This document shows positions 1-11,232 of a stretch of 64,000 nucleotides of DNA, one piece after another. The stretch lies in the NCBI GenBank assembly GCA_018340805.1, contig JACMZG010001908.1, forward strand, positions 45,949,117-46,013,116. Reading direction: 5' to 3'. Positions within the stretch are counted from its first letter, which is position 1. Each line of letters starts with the position of its first letter. Below the pieces are notes generated by a model. The model worked only from the letters and a program-made list of their open reading frames with translations. It was not told the DNA's origin and ran no database searches. A program made the translations under genes and the position numbers. Source of the DNA: Microvelia longipes. Lineage: Eukaryota; Arthropoda; Insecta; Hemiptera; Veliidae.

Positions 1-994
1 TTTTCTTTCTAAATGTTACTTGAAAATAGAATTGCTAAATAAGTAAAAAAAAAACCTTAAAATATTTAAAATTTAACACAAAAAAAAACAAGTTGAAGAG
101 GTAGAAAAGAATACGAAATTTCAAGAAATAAAATATTTACAATGCAGGTCAAGTTGATATATCTTTATAAAATAGTTACGTTGTACTTTTTGTGAATCCT
201 CATTGCAAAAAGAAAGAAAGTTCTTTCGTTTACTTTCTTGTTTTTTGAAAGTGTGAACAAAGTGAAGGTTTCGAGTAAAAAGCATTAATCAACTGACTAA
301 GATGTTGATTCAACCTTAACTGTTATTTATAATTCTTTATTCTCTGTGTGGTTTTACACATGCACATCCTTTTCATATTTTAAAGGTAGGCGGGATGTTA
401 GAACACACATTTCACGGTAGGCGGTATGTTAGTTTGCAAAAAGGAGCTTTTATAATATTTTTATCTAGAAATGTATTATTTTCTGTTTTTAGCGTTATGG
501 CTATTTATTCATTCTTCTACTTCCAAGTCATATTTTGTAAGAGTAAGTTAAGCTCTATAACACAAAAAAATGTTACAAGAGAACACTGGTAGTGTAGGGG
601 AATAAAAATTTGCCAAAAAGGTAGAATATATAAGAATATAAGTAAAGAAATGATATGGGAGGGAAAGAAGAACTCTGAATATTTTCCCTCGTAAGCAGAA
701 GAATTGTGAGTAATAATTTAACTCATACCAAGTCTTGTTATTTCGAATAAGAAACCTTTCTCTGCTTCTGTAACACAAATAACTAAACATAATACCCTTA
801 TTTTATGTCATTATCATTATTTACAAAAAACATGATGTAAGTTAAATGTCAGAGAACACACCTAAAGTTGTAAATGCTTAACACTGAAATGAGTTTCTTA
901 CAATATTTTTTATCATAATAAATAATAATAAAATATCTTTATTTAGAACTAAGTACAGATGAGTACCATTAGGGTAACAGTGTCAAGAAAAAAG
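1..994. other. unassigned AT-rich sequence
   Basis: I see no gene, RNA or clear repeat here. A short imperfect duplication (a 'ggtaggcgg' word near 386 and 417) is the only local structure. The short open frames have no recognisable motif and no splice context. Confidence 0.5.
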
Positions 995-1000
995 CTTAAA

Positions 1001-1421
1001 GATTAATAAATTAAAATTATAGACATAAATAAGGGCAAAAAAATCAAACTAATTAAATTATTGCACATGATTATAATTAGTTCTTAGCATAGAAAAATAG
1101 GATCAGGACCCAATGAAGTTGGTCTGATTAGATAGTAAAAACGTTTATAGTTGTGTTCCCAGCGGTCACCCTTCCATTGTGGTCGTGGTTTATCTTTCAG
1201 GACTATCCAATTTTGATGAAAATTCACTTGATTTATTGAAAATTTTATTATCTTTAAAAAATGTTAACAACTTTTGCATACTTATTTCAAGACAACTAAA
1301 ATTTGTGCGATATTCTAAACTTATGAGCAAGCGCTGCCATATGAAGGCCTCCTGGTATGAAGGTCACTCACTTAAAGATTAATAAATTAAAATTATAGAA
1401 ATAAATAAGGGCAAAAAAATA
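1001..1421 (+). repeat. direct repeat of about 43 bp, copies 377 bp apart
   Basis: The segments at about 1001-1043 and 1379-1421 are nearly identical; both start gattaataaattaaaattat and run into 'aaataagggcaaaaaaat'. Between them lies a 5S-rRNA-like fragment. The spacing is too large for a target-site duplication of a small insert to be certain, so this may be a local segmental duplication. Confidence 0.6.
1152..1179 (-). repeat. 5S rRNA-like fragment
   Basis: On the minus strand the segment reads ATGGAAGGGTGACCGC followed by TGGGAACAC. This resembles the part of 5S rRNA around the end of the internal control region (GGATGGGTGACCGCCTGGGAA in many animals). It is only about 28 bp, so it is a fragment and not a 5S gene. 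It resembles the better-preserved 5S-like segments in the R5S repeat. Confidence 0.45.
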
Positions 1422-1517
1422 ATTAAAGTAGTGGTAGGTGGTAGTAAGTGGATAGATAGACTGTTTTTTCTTGACCATTTAAGATGTATTTTCAACAGAA
1501 TTCGGTTAAAAACAGAA

Positions 1518-3048
1518 GGGTCAATCCATTTCAAGTGATCCAGAGATGTTGCTCGAAAAAAATGAAAATTGATAATTTTTTTTTCTGTGTTGGTCCTACC
1601 CATAGGTAGTCCAAAACGCCTAGTATTAATTTTTTCTACAGCCTCCTTCATTTTCAAAAATCACTTCTTAGTTACCGAGACACCCAAATTTTGAGTTTTT
1701 TCGCTGATTTTTGAGGCCTAATATTTCGGCTTTGGCTTAACCTAGCTTAATGAAACAGGTCTCGTTTAAAAGTGTCCTATTTGGGCTTTATATAGGAACC
1801 AATATTTTTTGTTCTACTGCTGCTAATCTACTCGTGAGTTTGCATAATAAATTTGACCACAATGACTGAAAATACACTTTTTCATTATTTTTTTTAACAA
1901 GGATGATAATATTGAAAAAAATTGAAATAATTTTTTGGTTACTAAGATGTATATGATATGAGCTCTCAAAGCCAGAGTACCTGGGTTCGAATCCTGGTGG
2001 GGACAATAATTTTTTATCGTTATTTTACATTATGTAAGTTTATAACTAAAAAAGATTTCGAACCCAGGTACTCTGGCTTTGAGAGCTCATATCGACTCCG
2101 GACCACTCTCTTTCAACTCGCAGGCCCAAAAAACATACAAAAAGACTCCACACTTGAAATATGTGGTTTTTGGTAATATTTTAGGTTTTATGGTAATCGA
2201 AAAGCGTTTTTTTGACTTTTTGGTCACTTTGGGTGGTGATGTCGAATTTATTTCCATGAAAAATTAATATATACCTTTAACTATGTTTTATTAGCAAAGG
2301 AACCCCTGGATAAACCCTATTTTCCATAGAAATCAGTATATTTTTGTGAAATCGTTAAACTCAAAAACTGCTGATTTTAAAAACGCTGTAAAGTACCTTA
2401 AAACCAAAATAAACAATATGTGACATATTGGGCGTAAAACTGCAATGTATAGAGGTCATTTTAAGCCCAATTTGAAAAAAATCGCCCCAGTCCCATTAGA
2501 CGATAAATCGCCCTGAAAAACGCCAAAATCATGAAAACCTTAACTTTCAATAATTCATTGACCCCAAAAGGTAAAATTTGGAACATTAAAATATTTTTTT
2601 TCTTGTTCCTTTGGTCATCTTAGTAACCAAAAAATTATTTCAATTTTTTTCAATATTATCATCCTTGTTAAAAAAAATAATGAAAAAGTGTATTTTCAGT
2701 CATTGTGGTCAAATTTATTATGCAAACTCACGAGTAGATTAGCAGCAGTAGAACAAAAAATATTGGTTCCTATATAAAGCCCAAATAGGACACTTTCAAA
2801 CGAGACCTGTTTCATTAAGCTAGGTTAAGCCAAAGCCGAAATATTAGGCCTCAAAAATCAGCGAAAAAACTCAAAATTTGGGTGTCTCGGTAACTAAAAA
2901 GTGATTTTTGAAAATGAAGGAGGCTGTAGAAAAAATTAATACTAGGCGTTTTGGACTACCTATGGGTAGGACCAACACAGAAAAAAAAAATTATCAATTT
3001 TCATTTTTTTCGAGCAACATCTCTGGATCACTTGAAATGGATTGACCC
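1518..3048. mobile_element. foldback element FB1 with 430-bp inverted arms
   Basis: The left arm (1518-1949) and right arm (2616-3048) are near-perfect reverse complements, from gggtcaatcc at the left outer end to attgaccc at the right outer end. The 666-bp loop contains a second, smaller palindrome and a segment related to the bodies of the elements at 33.2 and 43.0 kb (shared words 'gactccggaccact' and 'gactttttggt'). No transposase is visible, so it is non-autonomous. Short open frames in the arms mirror each other and are by-products of the palindrome. Confidence 0.85.
1954..2091. repeat. inner palindrome with tRNA-like 3' half
   Basis: A 36-bp stretch at about 1954-1989 recurs as its reverse complement at about 2056-2091. 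It ends in GGGTTCGAATCC, a good match to the tRNA T-arm/B-box consensus GGTTCRANNCC, followed by 'tggtggggaca'. No acceptor-stem partner or A box was identified, so this is a tRNA-derived piece and not a tRNA gene. Confidence 0.6.
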
Positions 3049-3248
3049 AGAACCAAATAAGTAACCTTTTCGAGGTCTGGGACCAAGAAAATTAACAATT
3101 TTATATATTAAATCTTTAAAATATAAAATAATTGAGAGTACAGAGTACCTCGAAACATTTCCTCAGCACATCGGATTCGCTAGATCCAACCTTTACCACC
3201 TCCGACTTACTTTGCTCATCCTCCGACATTAAAACCATCTGTTTTATA

Positions 3249-3298
3249 CCTAACGGTCACCCATCCAAGTTCTGACCTCCCTCAGAGCTGCTTAAAAT
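3249..3298 (-). repeat. 5S rRNA-derived segment (best preserved)
   Basis: The minus strand reads TTTTAAGCAGC, then GAGGTCAGAACTTGGATGGG, then TGACCGTTAGG. This follows the 3' half of animal 5S rRNA (TTAAGCAGCGTC, then GGTCAGTACTTGGATGGG, then TGACCGCCTGGG). The 5' half of 5S and the terminal stem are absent, so it is not a functional 5S gene. Confidence 0.65.
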
Positions 3299-3370
3299 TA
3301 GTGATCTATAAAAATATAAATATACTAGACGTATTAAAATAAAATTTAGTACACTTATTTTTTAATAAAA

Positions 3371-3573
3371 AGTCGCCACCGTGGACGAGGTTGTTAGAGC
3401 GTTAGTATTTATACTAACTTTTGACACCACGGAGGTCAGGGGTTCGCAGCCCAGGTTACACTCTAAGTTTATATATAAGATTTTGCCAACTTTAGATTAT
3501 ACTTTGAGCGTAATGGTTGCCAAAACCCCCTGAGGTTGTTCCCGCAGGGATTATCCGCAAGGCTCTAAAGGGA

Positions 3574-3608
<35 letters not shown>
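3371..3608 (+). mobile_element. tRNA-derived SINE with (ATT)n tail
   Basis: The head looks like a degenerate tRNA: an A-box-like 'gaggttgttagagcg' near 3388 and a B-box-like 'ggggttcgcagcc' near 3438. An unrelated body follows ('cctgaggttgttcccgcagg', 'ccgcaaggctctaaagg'). The copy ends in about seven ATT/TTA units. A Pol III-type head plus a microsatellite tail is the usual SINE layout. It interrupts the R5S copy around it. Confidence 0.6.
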
Positions 3609-3617
3609 TTATTTTCT

Positions 3618-3647
3618 ACGTAACGGGATACTCTGGTCCCGTTACGT
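3618..3647. repeat. perfect 11-bp hairpin
   Basis: ACGTAACGGGA is followed by an 8-base loop and TCCCGTTACGT. The arms are perfect. It lies just after the SINE tail and may be a terminal remnant of another small insertion. Confidence 0.6.
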
Positions 3648-4079
3648 TATGGTCCAGTTTAATTAATGCTGATAATAAGTTAAAACTTGGAACACCTGAT
3701 GGTCTTATTTATGACTACATGCGTGCTTAATCTCAAATGGATCGAAACATTATTCCTTAATTTATACATTTTCGAAATGTTTGCTCTGTCATTAATGCCG
3801 ATTAATGACGTCATACAAAATATTTTCAAATCTAATAGAAGATAGCATAATTTAATCTAAAGATTGATTTTTGTGCTAAGTTTTAACACTGTAGCGTAAA
3901 CACACTGGGAGTTACGTTGATAACAGACCAACACACACACAGACAGTCAACTTTGTGAAAATTACTCAGGAGGTCTTAAAAGATCTAAAACGGATAATTT
4001 AGGTTAAATCTCGGTTTCGGATTTAGTGTAAACCTTTTGCTATAAAGTTACGGTAGTGATAGTATTAGATAGATATTAG

Positions 4080-4930
4080 TAAGAGGTGATAGATCACCTA
4101 GCAAGTTGGCGTCGTTCAGTCCACTTCGTTAACTCTCTTAGACAGAATATAGTACTCCCCTAGATGTATTGATTTTCTACCTTGTGACTTTATGAGTCCA
4201 GATACGGCGCGGCGTATGACAATAATAGAATGGGAAATGAGCAACTAAGTGGTCCTGAAGTAAGTAGTTGTCCATGAGTTTAAGGAATGGACAATCGTCT
4301 ACGAGACGGTCTCGCTCAGTGTAGTCCCATGTAATCGAAGTATTGCATGGATTGAAATTCTTCAGTTGAGAATCTCAAACATTGCATGAGAGAAAGTTGT
4401 CGAGAGTGTAAGTTACCTCTAAATGAGTATCTATGGCTTAGGCGGGGAGTAGTTATACTTTCCAGCCAGTTGCAACCATATTTTCAGACGCAGTGTTGAC
4501 TGCGCTGTCTGAGATTCTTTCCACCACGAAGACGATGGTTATGCTTGTTGGACCTGAAAAGGAACTGTGGTAAAATGTCTGTGCGCAAGTTCATGACTGC
4601 GACAACGGGGCCCTCAGGTAAAACCTGCTAGAAGTTAACCAACCAGTTAACGCAGCAATTCCATTAAAGAACAGCGTAAATTAAAGCGTGGAGAGTAGGC
4701 AAGAAAAATTCGATTAAACCACCAGGTTCAGCTTCAGATGCTAACGTGAAAAGTTCCTGGAAGTAGTCAGCAGATGTGGACTGGAAGCATTATTCAGGCA
4801 GGTAACTCAGGAAAAAGCAAAAAGTCCGAACTTCCGAAATGCTTGATTTCGAGCTTCTTATATCCAATTAGGAAAAAATAAAGGGTTCCGAATGGTCTAT
4901 TGGGAAGTTTTGGATTCAAAAAGTCCGCAC
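4080..4930. other. unrecognised, less AT-rich block
   Basis: Base composition is visibly more balanced than in the flanks over about 850 bp. No 60-codon ATG frame occurs here. Rough minus-strand translation gives open stretches broken by stops, with no recognisable domain. It may be a decayed transposon body or an untranslated exon. No function is proposed. Confidence 0.3.
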
Positions 4931-5065
4931 CCATTGGGGGACGGGAAAGTTAACCATTTTACTGATAGGCTACTTTGCATTAAGCATAATTATTAATTAC
5001 AACTACCTATTGATCCAAAGTTTCATTTCTCTAGCATAAACAGAGCGGGAGTTATGCGTGACATA

Positions 5066-5123
<58 letters not shown>

Positions 5124-5230
5124 AAGGGGGAGTTATGCGTGACAGACCTGATCGAATCGGAAGTTATGCGTGACACAACCATAATCTAATCGGAAGTTAT
5201 GCGTGACACAGACAGTCAGAAACCATGATG
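5066..5230. repeat. (CA)n tract flanked by 'agttatgcgtgaca' repeats
   Basis: About 25 CA units at about 5066-5118 are bordered by four copies of the word AGTTATGCGTGACA (near 5051, 5130, 5161 and 5196). The same word is seen at about 50401, so the block is part of a dispersed repeat that has locally amplified. Confidence 0.7.
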
Positions 5231-5239
5231 CAAGCCTAA

Positions 5240-6555
5240 AACTAAAAATTATTATGAAACTTCAGTTACGTATTCTTAGGGTGTAAACAAAACTATTTGT
5301 TGTACATACGCGAGTGAATAAGGAAAAAATAAAATAAAATTTAGGGAATTTTTGTCATTAAATATTTATTCTTTACAGCGGAAGGAAAAATTTCTTGACT
5401 CACAAAAAGATTTTAATTTATTACTTTATCTTTTGGGGACAATGATAAATAGGAGAGGATTGCCGTCTGCAGGGGGATTGCCGCAAGGGTGCTCTGTTTT
5501 CTGCTCCTTTATGCTCTGAATAAGCTTGGAGCAACGCCTTTTTACCTTTTATCATTATTCAAATTTCTTTTAAAAAACGGAGCAAGACTAGGCTGCTAAT
5601 AAATTAAACAAAAACAGTTTGATTTAAAACATTTGTTTTTTTTTAAAAAATGCAACTTTTTTACTTTTTGAATTCTCTGAAAGCAAGCATGGATAAACTG
5701 TCTAGAGTCTTTTTTTTAATTTCACTTCCCCCCCCCGGTCATATTATTTTTCCCGAGTCATCCCCCCCCCATGATCACGTGCCCTCCCCCTCCACTATGT
5801 CCAAAGCGATAATACGTTACAACACATTTTGAACACTTCAAAATATTGTGTATTGCTATAATCGATTTTTTAGTACTTTTTGATTTCCTTTTATTGTTGG
5901 TTTATTTTACCTAAAGTATTTTGTCGAGTTATTCGTATTGTTTTGTAGTGTTAATAGGAATTAATTTTATTATCTGCTTGTACATGAAGACTACTCTCTA
6001 TGTCATGTTTATTTGTATTTCTACCATTCTAAACATAAATATAAGAAATGAATCTGTCTTTAAAAGGCGTCAAAGTAAATGGGTGCTTTTAAATAGTTTC
6101 TTCCAGGGAATTTTCATGGAAAATAATCGCTAATGAGGTAATCGAGTGTGTGGCCGCTAGAAAAATAGAAATAGAAACACGGGGCGATGCACGATGATCA
6201 GCTACCGAAGAGCACTTCTTAAAAATCGGCAAGGGTATGGCTATGGTGACTATTACACTGACTATGGTGACTAGGTAGGTGTCAAGCTGTAGACGACCAA
6301 AAGTTATACTCTGACCCACGGATTTGCCACCGGACCTTGGAGGGTTAAAAAGGCTTCTTTAGCGTGGCCACAATCGCTCCCTTCGCCAGAGTCTACAGTT
6401 ACGAAGTTAGAAGATCTGAGATAGCAGACATGTAAAGATCATAGGAGATATGATACCGCTATAGTTAAATAAGGCAGATGTTGGATGAAATCAGTAGATG
6501 AAAAAGTAGAACTAATCGGATGCTGACGATAGAGAGTAGAACGTAGACACGTGCA
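5240..6555. other. unassigned sequence
   Basis: AT-rich DNA with two C-rich runs near 5730-5790, then a less AT-rich stretch at about 6130-6540 that encodes nothing I recognise on either strand. A word near 5460-5500 ('gggggattgccgcaaggg') loosely resembles the body of the SINE at 3.5 kb. Confidence 0.4.
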
Positions 6556-6558
6556 AAA

Positions 6559-6607
6559 AGATATATAATATATATATATATATATAATATATATATATTA
6601 TATATAT

Positions 6608-6649
<42 letters not shown>

Positions 6650-6655
6650 TATATG
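6559..6655. repeat. (TA)n microsatellite
   Basis: About 95 bp of nearly pure alternating TA with a few slips. Confidence 0.95.
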
Positions 6656-6814
6656 TACATACGTATTTCTTGTGGATTCTAGTATAAAAGTATTTTATTA
6701 GGTTATTATTAAAAACTAAGCTAAGTCGGTAAAGTATTTATAACACCGATAAAATTATGGGTTACTATTCAAAAATTAGGAAGTGCACAACAAAATTAAA
6801 ACTAAGTTAATGCT

Positions 6815-6995
6815 ATCGCTTAAAGGTTTCAGCGCATTTCTAAGATAAATCTATATAATTGTATCAAGTAGTAATATTATAATGCATAAACCGACATCTT
6901 AGGCCAAAAATTGATTATTTCTAAGCAAACTAAACAGTAACGCATTTCTAAGAAAAACCTCTCGTCTCGACTTGATCTCCGCGCCAGAATTTTTT
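6815..6995. repeat. decayed arm of the FB2/FB3 foldback family
   Basis: 'aaaggtttcagcgcatttct' near 6823 matches the inner arm end of the 33.2-kb element ('aaaggttttagcgcatttcc'). 'ctccgcgccagaatt' near 6977 matches its outer arm end. The material between is diverged and shortened. Confidence 0.45.
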
Positions 6996-8015
6996 TTAAT
7001 TCAAAAATGTAAAAAGCCTTTAAAATTATTTACTGTCTTTTATTCATTTCTTAAGTGATAGTTAAAAGTTAGAAGGTCAGACGTAATCCCATTCTTTGAC
7101 TATAAACAATTCTTCCTCCAGAAGAAGGGAGAATAAAAATAAATGGTTTATAAAGAAACTGTTGGACGTATAATATTAATTTGAGAAAAGTAAGACATTA
7201 ATATCAGAGTGCTAAACATTAATTCCGAGGGGCCTGAAAGTTAGCTTTAAGGACTCTTCTAAAAGTTTGGGGAGTTATAAGTTGAGAATTAACCCTGGAG
7301 ACTGCCTAGAGTTGCCTACTTTGCCTGGTAGAGTTGTTCTTCCCTTCTTGGTAAATCTTAAGAAACCCAATTAAAACATCTCCTCTCTACAACATCCAGC
7401 CTCGAGATAATTTCCTTATAATGAATAGAAATTTTTGACGCTAACAAATTCCTAGCCAGGAGAGTTCTTTCTTTGTTCTTGAATTTCGTCTTTCCAAGTT
7501 AAATTTTATTTTTTGGACCGACTCCAGCTTTCGTTAATTTTCTTTACGAGATTGTTTTTAGAGGGAAATTTCTCTCTCGGCCCCTTACTTTTTGGATTTA
7601 GATAAAATAGCAACATTAAAATATTGATAAATTTTGTATAATTTGAAATTAAGACAAAGTATAGCTGTGATTTTTTTTGTAGACCCTTTATATAAAATTT
7701 AATAACATGTAAATACATGGTAGAATAAAATTTGTTCACTTTAACAAACATATACATATACACCTACACACACACACACACACACACAGCCACATATATA
7801 TTAAAACATTCAAAGTTAAAATAATCCATTACAAGTTTTTTTAGATTTAAAAAAATACATAAATAAATAAAAATAAAAAATTTAGAGTTTATTTATGAAA
7901 ACTTAAATGAAAAATAGTTATTATACAGAAGATTGCTACGAAAAAGAAAAAGATTACTATTAAAAAAACTGAAAATGAAAATGTAAAAAAAGAACATATG
8001 TGAATGCAGTGCATG
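6996..8015. other. unassigned AT-rich sequence with short (CA)n
   Basis: No gene or dispersed repeat was recognised. A (CA)n run of about 10 units lies near 7767-7788. The minus-strand open frame at 7506-7763 has no recognisable motif. Confidence 0.4.
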
Positions 8016-8019
8016 TTTA

Positions 8020-8155
8020 GAAAAATAAAGAGCCTTAGCAAGGCTCTTGCTAAGGCAAGAGCCAACATTTCTTAAGGCAATGTTGAGTCTTTCAATTCAT
8101 GGATCAGAATCTATGAATTGAAAGACTCAACATCCCACCACTTTGCCGGCTCTGC
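8020..8155. repeat. nested hairpins
   Basis: A strong hairpin at about 8081-8132 pairs 'gttgagtctttcaattcat' with 'atgaattgaaagactcaac'. It is nested beside 'gagccttagcaaggctcttg' and related words. The shape suggests the terminal part of a foldback or MITE, but no second terminus or target duplication was found. Confidence 0.6.
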
Positions 8156-8899
8156 AAAATAAAATTTAAATTTAGTGGAAAGACGTTGTTGGTGTTGATA
8201 TTATGTTTCTTATGATGATTTGAAGTTTTCTACGCCAAAAGCCTCAACCACACGAGTGGTTGACACTCTTCTCAAAATATGGGCTTGCGAATTGTCAAAC
8301 CTTGACGGATATACCTAACTTTCATTTTTTTATTTTTTTTTTCGGTGAACAACATATTGTTACTTAGCGTAACACTTAGTTTGTAACACTACTTAGTTTG
8401 TATGTTATTATGTAAGATATATATTTATCAGTGCAATACATAAAATTATATGAAAACGATTTTAGCCGCGCACAAGCCAAAGCTTTTGCGGCTATTATAA
8501 ATTAATGTATTGTTTTAATGTTAAATCCATTAATTTGTTCTTTCTTGTAGTTATAGATTTAGATATTATTGATATATTTTTTATGCTGTTATTAATATTA
8601 TAATATATGTATGTTTTAAAATAATAAAGTTAATAAATTAATAATAATAAAAAAAGTTCACACCTGTCAAATTATGACTTTTTACCTGAAAAAAAAAATC
8701 AAATTAGCTAAACATATATAGTACAATAATGAAATATATTGCTTTAAACTTTTTTAACCGATTTTATATCACCTTAAGCTTAGGATAGATATGACATTTT
8801 TGGGGCGAGAACAGAAAGTGCAAAGTTGAGAGGAAAAGTACCCAAATACACTCGGTACCAGATTTTAAACTTCTCATGTTTCAGACAACATAGTTTTTT

Positions 8900-9279
8900 A
8901 CACAATATAATTGTGCGAGAGACACCAAGGAAATGTAACAAGCAACAAATTATATTGTGTCAACTATTCATGTTTTGCAAAACTCGGTAGTATCAAAATG
9001 ATATATGTTTTGCTTGCCATGCATGATGGCGGTAAGAGAGCACCGCTCGTCTCTGGTAAATACTTCACATTATATTCTTCGGAATTAATTGAAGGTCAGA
9101 GTGAGTTCAGGCTCTGTCGGCGCCCTGATGAGTTAGACGTAACGAAACAGAGTGGGGGACATGACATTATGTCGAGCCATTAATGATGACGAATGTCGAA
9201 TGATGGAACAGTTCCCAGATGTAGCATTGCATTTTGCTTGTTAAATTTCCTTGGTGTCTCTCGCACAATTATATTGTGT
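8900..9279. mobile_element. 380-bp TIR element (MITE)
   Basis: About 45 bp at 8900-8945 (beginning acacaatataattgtgcgag) recurs as its reverse complement at 9234-9279. Inside lies a block ('taagagagcaccgctcgtc', then 'caggctctgtcggcgcc') that is repeated at 26.4-26.84 kb. A word starting 'caactattcatgtttt' occurs both inside (near 8958) and just outside (near 9280), so the structure is rearranged. The open frame at 8911-9183 does not resemble a transposase. Confidence 0.65.
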
Positions 9280-9619
9280 CAACTATTCATGTTTTTCAAA
9301 ACTCGGTAGTATCAAATGATATATATTTTTTTACATTAATATAATCGTACAATATACTTCCAGTCACAGTGCAAATATGGTCTATCCTCGACTTCAACCC
9401 CAATTATCATCATTAATATAATTTGAGTGAAAAACTGACTAGGTATTTCGATTTCTTGTAAACACGCTAGGTGCTAGGTTAATCGGCAAAAATATTTGCT
9501 CCTATAATGTTGTGATAATAGGTAGGGAACCCTTGTTTCATGATTGGCAGCTTCATTTTAATTGTTAAAATTTATTACATATGAAATGTACATGAAAATT
9601 CATTACATATGGAATAATT

Positions 9620-10813
9620 ATGGAATATAATTTTCACGTGGTTATTGAATGTAATTTTCCTGTGACTATAGAATGTAATTTTCTCGTGATTATAGAATGC
9701 AATTTTCCCGTGATTATAGAAATGATTATAGAAATTTTCTCGTGATTATAGAATGTAATTTTCTCGTATATAGAATTTTTCCCGATTATAGATGTAATTT
9801 TCTCGTGATTATAGAATGTAATTTCCCGTGGTTAAGAATGCAATTTTCCCGTGATTATAGAATGTAATTTTCCTGTGATTATAGAATGCAATTTTCTCGT
9901 GATTATAAAATGTAATTTTCTCGTGATTATAGAATGTAATTTTCTCGTGATTATAGAATATAATTTTCCCATGATTATAGAATGTAATTTTCTCGTGATT
10001 ATAGAATGTAATTTTCCCGTGGTTATAGATGCAATTTTCCCGTGATATAGAATGTAATTTTCCTGTGATTATAGAAGCAATTTTCCGTGATATTAGAAAT
10101 GTAATTTTCTCGTGATATAAAGTGTAATTTTCACGTGATTATAGAATGTAATTTCTCGTGATATAGAATGTAATTTTTTCGTGATTAGAGAATGTAATTC
10201 CCGTGATTATAGACTGTAATTTTCTCGTGATGTAGAGAATGTAATTTTCCCGTGATTATAGACTGTAATTTCTCGTGATTATTAGAATGTAATTTTCCGA
10301 TTATAGATGTAATTTTCCTCGTGATTATAGATGTAATTTTCCCGTGATTAATAGGAATGTAAGTTTCTCGTGATTATAGAATGTTATTTTCCCGTGTTTA
10401 TAGAATGTAATTTTTCCGTGATTAGAATGTATTATGTATAATGTAATTTCTCGTGATTATAAATGTAATTTTCACGTGATTATAGAATGTAATTTTCTCG
10501 TGATTATAGAATGTAATTTTTTCGTGATTAGAGAATGTAATTTTCCCGTGATTATAGACTGTAATTTTCTCGTGATTATAGAATGTAATTTGTGATATAG
10601 AATGTAATTTCCCGTGATTATAGACTGTAATTTTCTCGTGATTATAGAATGTAATTTTCCCGTAATTATAGAATGTAATTTCTCGTGATTATAGAATGTA
10701 ATTTTCCATGATTATAGAATGTAAGTATCTCGTGATTATAGAATGTTATTTTCCCGTGTTTATAGAATGTAATTTTTCCGTGATTATAGAATGTAATTAT
10801 CCCGTGATTATAG
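9620..10813. repeat. 24-bp minisatellite, first block
   Basis: The unit is approximately GATTATAGAATGTAATTTTC plus YCGT, with about 45-50 copies. C/T alternation (cccgt/ctcgt) and single-base indels are frequent. The 24-bp period keeps frames open over short stretches (for example 9851-10045), which is not evidence of coding. A solo LTR separates it from the second block. Confidence 0.95.
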
Positions 10814-11232
10814 TGTCAGGACAGGAATTAAAAGGTTTGCTAGAAATAGCAACAATGTTTGGCTCTCTCCTGTCCTGACACTTAAACCAAGTTGTGAGAA
10901 TTATTGTTTCTTAGGGTTTACAGTGGGGAGTCTATATAAGAGCCTAAAGTCCCTACAGCACTGCTTATTTACCAGTTAACAATCCTGTTCATTTTGCCAC
11001 CATAGTGTATCACATAGTCTTAATTTAATTTTTAAATAGTTAACATAACTATTGTAACTTCAGTGTGCAGTGTTTACAGATACATCTCCCTTCAATAACT
11101 CTTCTCAAGGTAAACCCTAGTTATAGCCAACAATTATAATTTTAAAGCATATTATAATTAATTTTTTTTTTCTTTTTATTCATTTTTATTTTTATTTTTT
11201 TAATTATTTTGCTCTACTCAGCTCCCCTAACA
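10814..11232 (+). mobile_element. solo LTR inserted in the minisatellite
   Basis: The 419-bp insert begins TGTCAGG and ends CCTAACA, giving the TG...CA ends and short imperfect terminal inversion of LTRs. It is flanked by ATAG on both sides (10810-10813 and 11233-11236). Removing it and one ATAG restores the minisatellite phase. It contains a TATA-like promoter. A 14-bp inverted repeat (gtgtcaggacagga / tcctgtcctgacac) spans the first 70 bp. A 4-bp duplication fits Ty3/Gypsy or BEL/Pao elements. No internal coding region remains, as expected after LTR-LTR recombination. Confidence 0.7.
10931..10940 (+). promoter_or_regulatory. TATA box of the LTR
   Basis: TCTATATAAG lies 118 bp into the LTR and is followed by 'agcctaaagtccctacagca'. 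It would mark the U3/R boundary region if the element is transcribed in the + direction. Confidence 0.5.

Larger units (their letters stand above)
3090..4045 (-). repeat. R5S dispersed repeat, minus copy, interrupted by a SINE
   Basis: Reading on the minus strand, this copy begins near 4045 with the 'cggtttcggattt' block and passes 'actcaggaggtctt', 'cactgggagttacg' and TGACGTCA (about 3806-3813). It then reaches a 5S-like segment at about 3249-3298, including AACTTGGATGGGTGACCG, and ends with 'gaggtactctgta' near 3140. A tRNA-type SINE at about 3371-3608 and a small hairpin sit inside it. Other copies lie at 16.3, 21.0, 24.1, 40.5 and 62.4-63.8 kb. Confidence 0.7.

Noticed and set aside
1379..1657. 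92-residue minus-strand protein, mirrored near 2913-3048
   Set aside because: It lies in the inverted arm of FB1. No conserved domain, and the two arms mirror each other by structure.
1954..2000. Functional tRNA gene
   Set aside because: Only a T-arm-like word is present. The A box and matching acceptor stem are not found, and the sequence is duplicated as a palindrome.
3249..3298. Functional 5S rRNA gene
   Set aside because: Only the 3' half is present. The 5' half, the terminal stem and the full internal promoter are missing.
8911..9183. 90-codon frame as a transposase
   Set aside because: No catalytic motif. It sits wholly between the inverted ends of a short element.
9851..10045. 64-codon frame with repeated Cys-Asn-Phe
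   Set aside because: Pure product of the 24-bp minisatellite.
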